From NCBI RefSeq assembly GCF_020164435.1, contig NZ_JAIUDQ010000005.1, positions 124,001 through 188,000 of the forward strand: a stretch of 64,000 nucleotides of DNA, written 5' to 3'. How positions within the stretch are numbered: the stretch's first letter is position 1; every line of letters starts with the position of its first letter. Below, piece after piece: positions 54,010 through 62,611 of the stretch. Made by a program: the position numbers and the translations under genes. Origin of the DNA: Phyllobacterium lublinensis (GTDB lineage Bacteria > Pseudomonadota > Alphaproteobacteria > Rhizobiales > Rhizobiaceae). The notes beneath the pieces are model-generated. The model ran no database searches, was not told the origin of the DNA, and worked only from the letters and a program-made list of their open reading frames with translations.

Positions 54010-54657
54010 ATGGCCCTAGCTCGCTCCAATGTGTCTGTCGCCCAGATTGGACTTTGTGCTTATATTAGGGCGAGGTTCAGTTCATCTTCATCCCCGGCTA
54101 TCCCTTGCGGGGCGGCCGGTCCGGAGGCAGCCATCGCGAGCGAACATGAAATCAGGGCGGGGCTAGCCCAGCATCTTGCCAGGCTCTGGCGCTATGGCGT
54201 CGTGCTGTCCCGCCAGCGCGACGTTGCTGACGATCTCGTTCAGGCGACCTGCGTGCGTGCATTGGAGCGCGCAAGCCAGTTTGCCGCCGGCACCAGACTG
54301 GATCGGTGGTTGTTCGCAATCCTCCATTCGATCTGGCTCAACGAGGTCCGATCGCGCCGCATCCGCATGGGGCATGGTTTCGTCGATCCGGATGTTGCAC
54401 TTGTTTTCGACGGGGAGCGGGATGCCGAAACCCATGTTCTTGCCAATCAGGTTCTGCGTCAGGTAAGTGCCCTCCCCGAGGCACAGAGAACGGCTGTTTT
54501 CCTCGCCTATGTCGAAGGCCTCTCCTATCGCGAGGTTGCGGATGTTCTGAGCGTGCCGATCGGTACCGTGATGAGCCGGCTTGCGGCGGCCAGGGCGAAA
54601 CTTGCCGAAACCGCTGCAGCAGATCCCGTCACACACGCGTCGAAAGGAGGGAAATGA
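54010..54657 (+). CDS. ECF-type RNA polymerase sigma factor
   Basis: A 215-residue sigma-70-family factor of the ECF group. Region 2 reads RYGVVLSRQRDVADDLVQATCVRALERASQF...RLDRWLFAILHSIWLNEVRSRR; region 4 reads LPEAQRTAVFLAYVEGLSYREVADVLSVPIGTVMSRLAAARAKL. The first 40 residues are Ser/Ala-rich and atypical, so the true start may be lower; no better start codon is obvious. The stop overlaps the anti-sigma start (ATGATGG). A cognate promoter has not been sought. Confidence 0.9.
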   Translation: MALARSNVSVAQIGLCAYIRARFSSSSSPAIPCGAAGPEAAIASEHEIRAGLAQHLARLWRYGVVLSRQRDVADDLVQATCVRALERASQFAAGTRLDRWLFAILHSIWLNEVRSRRIRMGHGFVDPDVALVFDGERDAETHVLANQVLRQVSALPEAQRTAVFLAYVEGLSYREVADVLSVPIGTVMSRLAAARAKLAETAAADPVTHASKGGK

Positions 54658-55457
54658 TGGTCGATCCGGACACGAACAAAATGCCCTCCGATGAGCTTCT
54701 TGTCGCCTTTCTCGATGGCGAACTGGACGCCGTCGAGCGTGTGCGGATCGATGCCCTGATCAAGACCAACGATAACGTTGCCGAGAGATTCGATTTTCTG
54801 TCACGCAGCGAACTGCCATTTTTTGAGGCGTTTGAACCGCTGCTTGAGCATGCGCCGGCGGCACGCCTTGAGTCCATTCTGAATAACCTGCCTGCCCCCG
54901 GCGCGGCGCCGATTGCGAACGGCTGGAGGCGCCGCGGCTTCATCGCTGCTGCCATCGGTGCGGTCTTTGCCGGCGTCGTCGCAGATCGCGCCCTTCTGTC
55001 GATGCGCGACCCCGAATCGACAGAGGTTGTGGATCTCGGCTGGCGCGGCGTCGTGGCTGAGTATCTGGCGCTTTATACGTCCGATACGCTGGCCAACCTG
55101 CCTGGCAATGAGGAGTTTTTGTCGGCCCAGCTCAGCAGCGTCGGCTCCAAACTCGGCCTGTCCTTGCCGGTCGAAGCCGTTACGCTGCCGGGGATTCCGC
55201 TAAAACGGGCCCAGATACTGCAATATGACGCGAAGCCGCTCGGCCAGATCGTCTATCTCGACCCGCAATACGGGCCGCTTGCCCTCTGTATCGTTCAATC
55301 CTCCAAAGCGGCAAAGCCACCGCAGACGGAACAACGCCGCGGGATGAACGTCGTGTTCTGGTCCGATGGTTCTCATGGCTTCATGCTGATCGGCCACAAT
55401 CCCCCTGAGCAGTTGAGTGCACTGACCGAGAAGGTTCGGACCGCGCTCTCCGTATGA
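54654..55457 (+). CDS. Anti-sigma factor (single-pass membrane protein)
   Basis: A 267-residue protein translated from an ATGATG that overlaps the sigma stop, preceded by AAAGGAGGG. The N-terminal DELLVAFLDGELDAVERVRIDALI resembles the anti-sigma-domain start, but without the zinc ligands HxxxCxxC. A single membrane helix lies at about residues 90-110 (RRRGFIAAAIGAVFAGVVADRALL) and a periplasmic domain of about 150 residues follows. It should hold the ECF sigma factor inactive until an envelope signal. Signal unknown. Confidence 0.85.
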   Translation: MMVDPDTNKMPSDELLVAFLDGELDAVERVRIDALIKTNDNVAERFDFLSRSELPFFEAFEPLLEHAPAARLESILNNLPAPGAAPIANGWRRRGFIAAAIGAVFAGVVADRALLSMRDPESTEVVDLGWRGVVAEYLALYTSDTLANLPGNEEFLSAQLSSVGSKLGLSLPVEAVTLPGIPLKRAQILQYDAKPLGQIVYLDPQYGPLALCIVQSSKAAKPPQTEQRRGMNVVFWSDGSHGFMLIGHNPPEQLSALTEKVRTALSV

Positions 55458-55487
55458 CGTTCACCGGAGCGTGTTGCCGGTAATGCG

Positions 55488-56336
55488 TTACTTGTCGATG
55501 AAATCGCGCACGGCCTTGTTGTAGCCTTCAGGGTCCTGCAGCATCGCAAAGTGACTGGTGTTGTCGAGGATGATCAGTTCCGCTCCAGGAATTGTCTTGG
55601 CCAGGTAATCCGTGTGTTCCCGGGTGATGGCTTCGTCATGATCTCCCACTACGATTGCGACCGGTGTATTGATTTTCTTCAGATCGTCGTCGCTCCAATT
55701 CGGCTGACTGGCCCACATGCCGCTGATCTGCGTGACAAATGCATCATATTCTGCCGGAGTTGGCGATATCTTCCTGTAGACTCCGCCCGCCTTGTCGATG
55801 TAGCCGGCGAACGTCTTGTTCTGCATCACATCGGGTTTGAGACCATCGACCTTGGAGTTCGCAGCATGGGCAAAGACCTTTGTCAGCCTGTCGGGATGGT
55901 TCATGGCAATATCGAGACCGATGATGCCGCCGTCGCTCCATCCGACCAGTGCAGTCTGGTCGATCTTGAGATAGTCCAGTAAAGCCAGATAATCCGAGGA
56001 CATCAGGTCATAGCTGAAGGCGTCAGCATTGCGGGTCGAGCGTCCGTGACCACGGCTGTCTGCAACGATGACCGTGTGATCCTTGGCAAGATCAGCCACC
56101 TGCGCGCCCCAGATATCGGCATAGCCGAGTCCCCCGTGAATGAGGAGCACCGGGGGCCCCTTGCCGAAGACTGCATAGTACATCTCGATACCGTTGACCG
56201 GGGCCGTACCGCTTTTCTCGGCGGCCGGCAAAGGAACCGGCTCGGGAAGTTGCTCCCAGCGTTCAGCTGCATTTACTGCCGAACCGGCCAGAGCGAACAT
56301 GAATGCGATGGACAATGCCAACGTATTGAGGCACAT
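55488..56336 (-). CDS. Secreted alpha/beta hydrolase
   Basis: A 282-residue hydrolase with a signal peptide (LALSIAFMFALAGSAVNA). Catalytic triad candidates: nucleophile Ser in VGWSDGGIIG, Asp in GDHDEA and His in NTSHFAM. The oxyanion region LLIHGGLGYADIW is typical. Probably periplasmic, substrate unknown. It is convergent with the anti-sigma gene (31 bp) and transcribed in the same direction as the autotransporter, which lies 82 bp upstream. Confidence 0.9.
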   Translation of the reverse strand: MCLNTLALSIAFMFALAGSAVNAAERWEQLPEPVPLPAAEKSGTAPVNGIEMYYAVFGKGPPVLLIHGGLGYADIWGAQVADLAKDHTVIVADSRGHGRSTRNADAFSYDLMSSDYLALLDYLKIDQTALVGWSDGGIIGLDIAMNHPDRLTKVFAHAANSKVDGLKPDVMQNKTFAGYIDKAGGVYRKISPTPAEYDAFVTQISGMWASQPNWSDDDLKKINTPVAIVVGDHDEAITREHTDYLAKTIPGAELIILDNTSHFAMLQDPEGYNKAVRDFIDK

Positions 56337-56418
56337 GATTTTTTCCTATCCGCCAGATTTGACCATTTCCCGATGATTGCATGGTTGACGGATGCATGCG
56401 TTCAGGAACAGGCTGCTT

Positions 56419-58989
56419 CTACCATTTGACGCGCAGTCCTATATTGCCTTCGAATACCTCGAGATTTCCTCCGTCGACATCGAACGCATAGTCGGCCACC
56501 AGGAATGCGCTCACATTTTGCGTGAAGTCATGCGTCACGCCTCCACCGAATTCGAGGGAGGTCGATTCGAGTTCCGTCGAAATCGCGTTGCTGCCAAAGA
56601 GCACAGTGTCCGTGCCACTGAAATTGTGCCAGAGATTGGCTTTGACATAGGGCTGGAGCAGGCCAGACGACGTCTGATATTTGCCCTGCAGCCGGAATCC
56701 GAGCCGCCCCGTGAAGCCCTCATCAGAATCGAATCCGATATCCGAGAACGCGTCCGATTGATCGTCGAGCGAAAGGTGCTGCCAGATCAGCTGTGCCTGT
56801 GGCTCCAATGTCCAGCTTTGCGACAGCGCGACCGGATAACCGCCTTCCAGCGAGGCCGTGAAGCCGGACCCGCCAAGATCGATCCCGACGCCTCTTTGCG
56901 ATGTTGCATCACCGCCAAACCATGAACCCATGACGACACCATCCAGGTACCAGCCGGACGGGCCAAAGTGAGTCCAGTAACCGCCGAAGCTCGTCGTATC
57001 GAGGTCCATCGAGCCGACGTTCACATTGTTCCAGCCGACAGCCTGTCCAGTGACATCGGCATTGAAGTTGGAATAGGCGAAAAACAGGCCGGCCACATCG
57101 CTGTGCCCGCCATTGCTTTCACGGCCGAGCATATCGAGCCCGAGCTGGAAGCCATAAAGGTTGCCATCGACGGAAGGGTCGACCGTTCCGCTCCAGCTTT
57201 GCTCGTGCGATTGTCCGAACGCGCGTCCCCAGGCCGCGGAGAAGTTGCTAACGGAGGCGGTGATGCTCTGTTCGCCGCGCCGTTCATGAAACGTGCCGAG
57301 TGTTGTCAGCATAGCCTCCCGTACAGCCGGCGGGACAACGGTATAGGTTGCAGCTTCGACGCGATAGAGCGGGATCGCTTCGCCAGGTTCAGCCACAACC
57401 GGCGTGGCGCCTGGATTGGGCGGTTCAACGCCGGGTCCGGGCGGCTCTATCGATGGTTCTAGCGCGCCGGGTAGTTCCTCGACCCCGGCATCAATTGGGG
57501 GAGCAGGCGTGGTGCCCGGCAGGATCGAGGACCGCAAGTACCAGTTTTCCCCGGACCCCGCTGAAACGCCGCCCCTGAAGAGCGCATATTCGAACGCACC
57601 CGCCGCAACGGAATTGCTGAGACCAAACGCGGAAGAAGCTGTCGTGGCGCCATTGACGGCCTGGACGACAAGAATGCCGTCCTGGACGGTGGCAGCGCCA
57701 GCACCACCGAGATTGGTGACGGCCAGTCCGGTGGTTCCGGCAGCTGTTCCGCCGGAAATGATAAAGCGGTCCGAGGCCGACGCGTCGTCGCCGAGCACGG
57801 TCTGCAACAGGATTGCGCCGCCACCGCCGGTATAATTACCAAGCACGGTGAATGTGTCGGTCGCACCGCTGGAACCGTTCGTCAGATCGATCGTTCCGCT
57901 ATTGGTGACACTGACCAGCTGACCACCTGCAAATGGTGCGATTGCAGCATTGACACCATTGCCGGCGAGCAGCGTGCTTGTGCCATCGATGACAAAGCTG
58001 CCGGTCGCCGTTCCGCCGTCGCCGAGTACAAAGTTGCTGTCGAGCGTGAACGCAGAGCCATTGGTCAGCGCAACGCTTTCCCAATTCACGTAGCGGCCTG
58101 CGGTTGTGGCGCTTGTATTGCTGAAGATCAGCGTGTCGGTCCCCGCATCGCCATTCAGCGACGGCGACGTCGCCAGCGTTGCCTGCGTAAGATTCTGCAG
58201 TGCGCCGCTATCATTGCCTGCGCCGAGATTGACCGCTCCACCGATCGTGCCAGCCGTATTCCATGTGAACTGATCACTGCCGCCCGCAGTTGTTACAGTG
58301 CTGCCAATCGAGCCGCCCGAGACAAAGATAACATTGTCGCCACTGCCCAGATCGACGAATGTACCGATCGAACCGCCCGAGAGGACTAAGAGGTCGCGCC
58401 CCTGCGTTGCGATGACAAACCGGTCGATCGTGCCGCCGGACATGCGCATCTCGTTGTTAGCCTGTTCAAGGTTGACTTCGCCGATGCGCCCGCCTGTCAT
58501 CGTGAGGAAATCACCGGCAAAGAACTGCCCGACAATCCAGCCGCCGCTGATGGTCGCCGTATCGAGTTCGCTCCCCTGCTCCACGCGCTGCACGACACCG
58601 CCCGCCATGACGAACGTGTCGACGCCGCCATTCTGGAAAATCGTGCCGTTGACGGTGCCGGCATTCAATTCGAAGCGGTCGTTGCCGGCGCCCATTGTCA
58701 CATCGCCGTTGATTGTTCCCGAGCTCATGAGCACCGTATCCACACCGGGGCCGTTGAACATAACCGCGCCGTTGATGGTCCCTGTCCCGCCTGTCGGCAG
58801 GGTCAGCGTGTTGCTGCCACTTGGATCGATCAAGGGTCCGCCAACGCCGCTGTCGCAAATAAAGGTGTCATTTCCCGCCGTGGGGGCAAATGTACATGCT
58901 GCGGATGCTGTTTGGTTCGAGAGGATGAGCGGGAGGAGAGAGACAGAAGAAAGCCAGAGAATTCGCGTACTCAAACGTTGGGACTTCAT
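56419..58989 (-). CDS. Autotransporter with repetitive beta-helical passenger
   Basis: An 856-residue type V secretion protein. The start at 58989 has GGGAGGATAC before it and gives a signal peptide (RILWLSSVSLLPLILSNQTASA). The passenger has repeats of about 22-24 residues of the type MSGGTIDRFV...LSGGSIGTFV...VSGGSIGSTV, fitting a parallel beta-helix. A Pro/Glu-rich linker (near residues 520-560) leads to the autotransporter beta-barrel (from about 590, VSNFSAAWGRAFGQ) ending in EGNIGLRVKW with terminal aromatic. It should expose or release the passenger at the cell surface. Possible adhesin; no enzymatic motif was seen. Confidence 0.9.
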   Translation of the reverse strand: MKSQRLSTRILWLSSVSLLPLILSNQTASAACTFAPTAGNDTFICDSGVGGPLIDPSGSNTLTLPTGGTGTINGAVMFNGPGVDTVLMSSGTINGDVTMGAGNDRFELNAGTVNGTIFQNGGVDTFVMAGGVVQRVEQGSELDTATISGGWIVGQFFAGDFLTMTGGRIGEVNLEQANNEMRMSGGTIDRFVIATQGRDLLVLSGGSIGTFVDLGSGDNVIFVSGGSIGSTVTTAGGSDQFTWNTAGTIGGAVNLGAGNDSGALQNLTQATLATSPSLNGDAGTDTLIFSNTSATTAGRYVNWESVALTNGSAFTLDSNFVLGDGGTATGSFVIDGTSTLLAGNGVNAAIAPFAGGQLVSVTNSGTIDLTNGSSGATDTFTVLGNYTGGGGAILLQTVLGDDASASDRFIISGGTAAGTTGLAVTNLGGAGAATVQDGILVVQAVNGATTASSAFGLSNSVAAGAFEYALFRGGVSAGSGENWYLRSSILPGTTPAPPIDAGVEELPGALEPSIEPPGPGVEPPNPGATPVVAEPGEAIPLYRVEAATYTVVPPAVREAMLTTLGTFHERRGEQSITASVSNFSAAWGRAFGQSHEQSWSGTVDPSVDGNLYGFQLGLDMLGRESNGGHSDVAGLFFAYSNFNADVTGQAVGWNNVNVGSMDLDTTSFGGYWTHFGPSGWYLDGVVMGSWFGGDATSQRGVGIDLGGSGFTASLEGGYPVALSQSWTLEPQAQLIWQHLSLDDQSDAFSDIGFDSDEGFTGRLGFRLQGKYQTSSGLLQPYVKANLWHNFSGTDTVLFGSNAISTELESTSLEFGGGVTHDFTQNVSAFLVADYAFDVDGGNLEVFEGNIGLRVKW

Positions 58990-59364
58990 GTATCCTCCCG
59001 CAACGATGATGAGATGCTCTGGAATTGCTTGGATGGACTGCAACTCCGATAACCAGACAACGCATTTTCGAGCATAAAGTAGAATCAGAAATGGCGCTTC
59101 GCAACTGAAGGTTTAATGACTACATCGTGAACTTGCTTACTGTGATAGATATGTCGCATTATGCTTGTGGACAAACGTGACGATGAACATTTCGCGATTA
59201 ACTATTTGGCAATCCTCCGACTGCTTCCAATATTCCTGTTTTTACAAGGCAAAGGACGGAAGGTTTCGTTAGATAGTCAGTTGAATCACCGGCCAACCTT
59301 CATTGACTGCATGTGCATATTCCGTTGTAATCCGGCCATGGCGCGAATGGCAGAGGAGCAGACA
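58990..59364. promoter_or_regulatory. Divergent region between the autotransporter and an 81-residue membrane protein
   Basis: 375 bp of AT-richer DNA holding promoters in both directions. A frame 59161-59364 in line with the next gene lacks coding character. No clear operator was found. Confidence 0.35.
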
Positions 59365-59610
59365 ATGGATCGATACGAGACCTTCGCAACGTGGATATTC
59401 ATTGTTTTCGGTGCGTTGATTGTTGGCGGTCTCATGTCGTTCGGCATCGTAACGGATGATAAGGCCGCATTTCTGTTTGCCTTGGCTTCTGCCTGCGCGG
59501 CGTTCTTTCTCGGCTTTGCGGTCATCTTCGATCAACCGCGCCTCTACGGTCTTATCCTGTTCGTGTCGATTGCGCTGATTGCCTGTTCAGTCACAGCCAT
59601 CGTCACCTGA
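59365..59610 (+). CDS. Small two- or three-helix membrane protein, paralog A
   Basis: An 81-residue hydrophobic protein. It aligns without gaps with the protein encoded at 63554-63799: by my count 41 of 81 residues are identical, including VFGALI-GGLM, the FDxPRLYGL loop and ALI--SV. It has two to three membrane helices (TWIFIVFGALIVGGLMSFGI, FLFALASACAAFFLGFAVIF, LILFVSIALIACSVTAIV). ATG at 59365 follows GAGGAGCAGACA. Family unknown to me. Confidence 0.75.
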   Translation: MDRYETFATWIFIVFGALIVGGLMSFGIVTDDKAAFLFALASACAAFFLGFAVIFDQPRLYGLILFVSIALIACSVTAIVT

Positions 59611-59619
59611 CGAGAGGCC

Positions 59620-60171
59620 TCACCTTTCCTTCGTGATATGGCGGTAGGCGCCATGCCAGTAGAGAAGTGGTTCTACTTGCTGGCGGAGCGTAATTGCCCT
59701 TACCTTGCCAACGAGGATGGCATGGGAGTGGCGCTCGATGACGTCATCAAGTTCGCAATCAAACACGGTCAGGGCATCGGCGAGTGCTAGGGTTCCCGTC
59801 GCCAGTTCTTGCCACTGGGCATCCTGATAACGCTCCACCCCCTTTAGACCGCCCCGTCCGGCAAAGCTGTCGGCCACGTGCTGCTGGTCGTGCGCGAGCA
59901 CGTTGACGCAGAAGCTGCCATGGCGCTGCAGCACCTGCCAGGATGAAGAGACGCGATTGAGACACACGACCAACGATGGCGGATCAATTGCCAATGACGA
60001 CACCGACGTAGCCGTAAAGCCTGAGCGATCGCTGCCACGGCCGACTGTGATCACGCTCACTGCGCCGGCAAGATGCCGCATGGCGTCCTTGAACAGGCCG
60101 GTTTCGACAGGCAATTCCTGGCGCACGACAAGCGCTCCAGTTTCAAAGGCGGATATTCTTTCCTGGTTCAT
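59620..60171 (-). CDS. Flavin reductase family protein
   Basis: A 183-residue flavin reductase-like protein (FMN-binding split barrel). The pattern RHLAGAVSVITVGRGSDRSGFTATSVSSLAIDPPSLVVCLNRVSSSW and a C-terminal HSHAILVGKVRAI...LLYWHGAYR are typical of HpaC-like NAD(P)H:flavin oxidoreductases that supply reduced flavin to two-component monooxygenases. No partner monooxygenase lies next to it. Convergent with the 81-residue membrane protein (9 bp). Confidence 0.9.
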   Translation of the reverse strand: MNQERISAFETGALVVRQELPVETGLFKDAMRHLAGAVSVITVGRGSDRSGFTATSVSSLAIDPPSLVVCLNRVSSSWQVLQRHGSFCVNVLAHDQQHVADSFAGRGGLKGVERYQDAQWQELATGTLALADALTVFDCELDDVIERHSHAILVGKVRAITLRQQVEPLLYWHGAYRHITKER

Positions 60172-60529
60172 TGGGCTGCTCGCATGTTGTCGCTATGAAG
60201 TGTGTATGCTGGATTGCATTGCAACATGCCGGCACGGCATCCAGCCAGATTGCGGTTTGCTTAACACGGCCTCATTTGGCGATAAGTTTTGCCAACATGA
60301 CGATTTCGGAGAATTTCTATCCAGATCACGCGTCTAGTTCAACTTGAACTGTAGGGATCTGGAGCAACAGTTCCAACATGGTTGCGTTGTCCGTGAGCAT
60401 AGATTTCCATCAAACGCTGCTGCGGCGAAAAAAGTAACCCACTGGACGTCCATAATTATAATCTCTATCGTGTTAATCGTGTATGAAATGTCCGAAAATC
60501 GGACCACCAACAAAGTGAGATGATTTCCA
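60172..60529. other. Intergenic region, no supported gene
   Basis: 358 bp upstream of both the flavin reductase (leftward) and a 51-residue membrane protein (rightward). AT-rich near 60440-60490 (for example TAATTATAATCTC), which is a plausible promoter zone. No ORF is supported. Confidence 0.35.
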
Positions 60530-60685
60530 ATGGTCTCTATCGATTACACAGGCACGCACGAGACCGCTGATAGTGGTGTTCGCCGCGCTCTGAAAAGCAA
60601 GACAGAGCGAGGGCTTGTCCTTCTGGTGTTCGGCGTGGCTTTTGCGTTTCACCTGGCCATACTCTTTGATTTATTGCCAAGTTGA
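60530..60685 (+). CDS. Small single-helix membrane protein (51 residues)
   Basis: ATG at 60530 opens a 51-residue frame: polar N-terminus (MVSIDYTGTHETADSGVRRALKS), positively charged turn KSKTERG and one helix LVLLVFGVAFAFHLAILFDL. The design fits a short inner-membrane protein. No strong ribosome-binding site is seen (GAGATGATTTCC). Not recognised. Confidence 0.45.
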   Translation: MVSIDYTGTHETADSGVRRALKSKTERGLVLLVFGVAFAFHLAILFDLLPS

Positions 60686-60825
60686 TCGGGCGCGCCGCGT
60701 CGTTCTACATCCCTTATTCGGTCCTTCAAAAAAAACTTCAAAAGCTGGAACCAATTCGTGGTGAAAGCATTTCTGTCAAACTGGTTCCCCCAAACCAGAC
60801 TTGGCTAACCCCACAAGCCAAAAAC

Positions 60826-60858
60826 AGCCCAATCCTCATGCCCCTTGAGGATTGGGCT
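60826..60858. terminator. Perfect 13-bp stem-loop (terminator or attenuator)
   Basis: AGCCCAATCCTCA (60826-60838) and TGAGGATTGGGCT (60846-60858) form a perfect 13-bp stem with a 7-nt loop, preceded by AAAAC and followed by TTTCC. It lies 41 bp upstream of the next small gene. The A-tract before and T-tract after allow termination on either strand, but both tracts are short. Confidence 0.6.
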
Positions 60859-60898
60859 TTCCTCATGGAATATACGGCACCGTGACGTGGAGGAAACA

Positions 60899-61051
60899 AT
60901 GACAATTGAAAATGCCAGACATGCGATCGAAGCAGCAATCCATAGTGGCGATTTCAAGGGTATGGGTGTCGCTGTGTTCAAGGCGATCAACGCATTGGAA
61001 GAGCGAATCAAGCGCCTGGAAGAAGAGGTAGAACGGCTGAAGGTCAAGTAA
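60899..61051 (+). CDS. Small coiled-coil protein (50 residues)
   Basis: ATG at 60899 preceded by the strong GTGGAGGAAACA site. The 50-residue product is amphipathic: MTIENARHAIEAAIHSGDF, KGMGVAVFKAINALEE, then a leucine-zipper-like RIKRLEEEVERLKVK. Probably oligomeric and cytoplasmic. The zipper resembles those of small scaffold or UbiK-like proteins, but I cannot assign it. Confidence 0.6.
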   Translation: MTIENARHAIEAAIHSGDFKGMGVAVFKAINALEERIKRLEEEVERLKVK

Positions 61052-61216
61052 AAAATTGGTTAGTTAGCCATCTTAACCTTGAATTCGGCGTCACTTGTGA
61101 TAGCATTCCGGCAGGTTGAGTGTAGCGGTACCTTGAGCCTGCGCCGCACTGAAACGATGCGTGATATCCTTATCCAGAATCCAGTTTGTTAGAGCCAAAT
61201 CAAGCCTCAACTCGCG

Positions 61217-61244
61217 AAACCCCTACCCGTCCGGCAGGGGTTTT
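61217..61244. terminator. Bidirectional intrinsic terminator
   Basis: AAACCCCT (61217-61224) and AGGGGTTT (61235-61242) form a perfect 8-bp stem with further CC/GG pairing inside; a T-run (TTTT) follows on the + strand and the A-run mirrors it on the - strand. It lies between the coiled-coil gene and the convergent host-attachment gene (stop at 61280), so it can serve both. Confidence 0.75.
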
Positions 61245-61279
61245 GCATGTGTGGGATCAGGTAGTTAGCGATATCGGGC

Positions 61280-61756
61280 TCAACTCTCCTCGACAATCGC
61301 CTGAATATCGTTCGTCGAATGATTTGTCAGGGTTTTCGGAATTTCGCTGACGATCTTGTCTGACACTTCCTTGTGAAACTCCTGGCGCATTTCGCCGAGC
61401 ATGAGCGGTGGAGCGACGATGATCAGGCGCTCGAAATCGCCGTTGTGCGCGTGCCCATAGAGGGCATCAGCTATTTCCTTCGCAAACCGTTTTTTGGAGA
61501 TCTCGTGCCAATCCGTTTCTTCCACGGCGCTACGCCCGAGACCTGGTCCGCTGGTAGAACGTCCGGGCTTGTCAGTCCCCTGCTCCCTGGTCGCGGGATT
61601 GGCGTGGTGCAACTGGTGGACGATGCCGAGTTGGACATTGTTCATGTCGTGCTTGTTGCGCAGGAATAGTGCTTTCTCGCCATCTGCCACCAAGACCCAA
61701 GTCTGACGGTTCAACATGACATTTACCATATCCGACTCCGGCGTGTACGTTGTCAT
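61280..61756 (-). CDS. Host-attachment-family protein (PF10116-like)
   Basis: A 158-residue protein. TWVLVADGEKALFLRNKHD at the N-terminus, the middle HEISKKRFAKEIADALYGHAH and LIIVAPPLMLGEMRQEFHKEV are characteristic of the 'protein required for attachment to host cells' family, related in fold to eRF1/RNase-like beta-alpha-beta domains. The family name comes from an Agrobacterium locus; a direct role in attachment is not proven. ATG at 61756 follows AAAGGAACTTCAG. Near other stress-type small genes. Confidence 0.88.
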   Translation of the reverse strand: MTTYTPESDMVNVMLNRQTWVLVADGEKALFLRNKHDMNNVQLGIVHQLHHANPATREQGTDKPGRSTSGPGLGRSAVEETDWHEISKKRFAKEIADALYGHAHNGDFERLIIVAPPLMLGEMRQEFHKEVSDKIVSEIPKTLTNHSTNDIQAIVEES

Positions 61757-61969
61757 CTGAAGTTCCTTTTTACTGGAGTTTCGTAACGTTGGAAATCGTA
61801 TTGCGCGTATGAACGCAGCGATCTTTTCATTTCCATGCCGGCGATCTTCGATTTGGCCGACATTGGGTCAACGAACGTGCCAATGACAGGTTCCTTTTTT
61901 ATTTTGACATGGGCAGACCGCGTGCAAGACTGGTGTAGCGTTCCTATCAATCCGCGAGTTGTACCAGCT

Positions 61970-62146
61970 ATGAAAATAACCTTGTCGATTGTCGCAGTGC
62001 TTCTCATCATCATGGGCGCAATCTGGTCCCTGCAGGGACTTAGCCTCATTGGCGGTAGTTTCATGGTCGGTCAGATGCGCTGGCTCTATATCGGATTGCT
62101 GACCATCGCGGTCGGTATCGGCCTTCTCTTCTTTGCAAGGAAGTAA
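61970..62146 (+). CDS. Small two-helix membrane protein (58 residues)
   Basis: 58 residues from ATG 61970: MKITLSIVAVLLIIMGAIWSLQ, a short GLSLIGGSFMVGQMRW loop and a second helix LYIGLLTIAVGIGLLFFARK. The pattern (two helices joined by a GSFM-x-GQM loop) recurs in many Rhizobiales as an uncharacterised small membrane protein, from memory. A longer frame from 61835 would overlap the divergent promoter of the host-attachment gene and is less likely. Confidence 0.72.
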   Translation: MKITLSIVAVLLIIMGAIWSLQGLSLIGGSFMVGQMRWLYIGLLTIAVGIGLLFFARK

Positions 62147-62248
62147 TGAGGTCGGCAAAGTGCCTGTGAACGCTGCTTTCCCTGCTGCCGTATCTGGATT
62201 TGTGGTGTGACCGCTGTTAGACACAGTCAGACGGATTGGGAGGTTTTC

Positions 62249-62611
62249 ATGAGTGCATTGTCGATTATCGTTGAATTCGAAACACACCAGGGCTGTGAGG
62301 AAGAGTTCATCACGCTTATTCGCGAGCACGCCAGGAAGACCTTGGAGGAGGAGCCCGGTTGCTTGCGCTTCGAGGTAATCAAGCCGATCGAACGCGACGG
62401 AACGCCCATCCCGAACAAGGTGATGGTCAATGAGCTCTATTCCAACGAGCCGGCGGTTACGGCGCATGAAAACAATCCGCGCATGGCCAAGGTTCGCGAT
62501 GCATTTGCCCCGCTGCTCAAATCAAGGCGGCTAATCCTCGCCCAGTCATTGAGCGCAAAGGCCGCCGAAGGCATGACACCGCAAGAACTGAACGCCAGCA
62601 ATGATGATTGA
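62249..62611 (+). CDS. Antibiotic-biosynthesis-monooxygenase-type protein (putative quinol monooxygenase)
   Basis: A 120-residue ABM-domain protein (ferredoxin-like fold). SIIVEFETHQGCEEEFITLIREHARKTLEEEPGCLRFEVIKP and the later ELYSNEPAVTAHENNPRMAKVRDAFAPLL are typical of YgiN-like quinol monooxygenases. ATG at 62249 follows GGGAGGTTTTC. The next small gene overlaps its 3' end. Substrate not known. Confidence 0.88.
   Translation: MSALSIIVEFETHQGCEEEFITLIREHARKTLEEEPGCLRFEVIKPIERDGTPIPNKVMVNELYSNEPAVTAHENNPRMAKVRDAFAPLLKSRRLILAQSLSAKAAEGMTPQELNASNDD

Noticed and set aside
60682-60885. 67-codon TTG-initiated frame
   Set aside because: It runs through the perfect hairpin at 60826-60858, has no ribosome-binding site and no helix or domain pattern.
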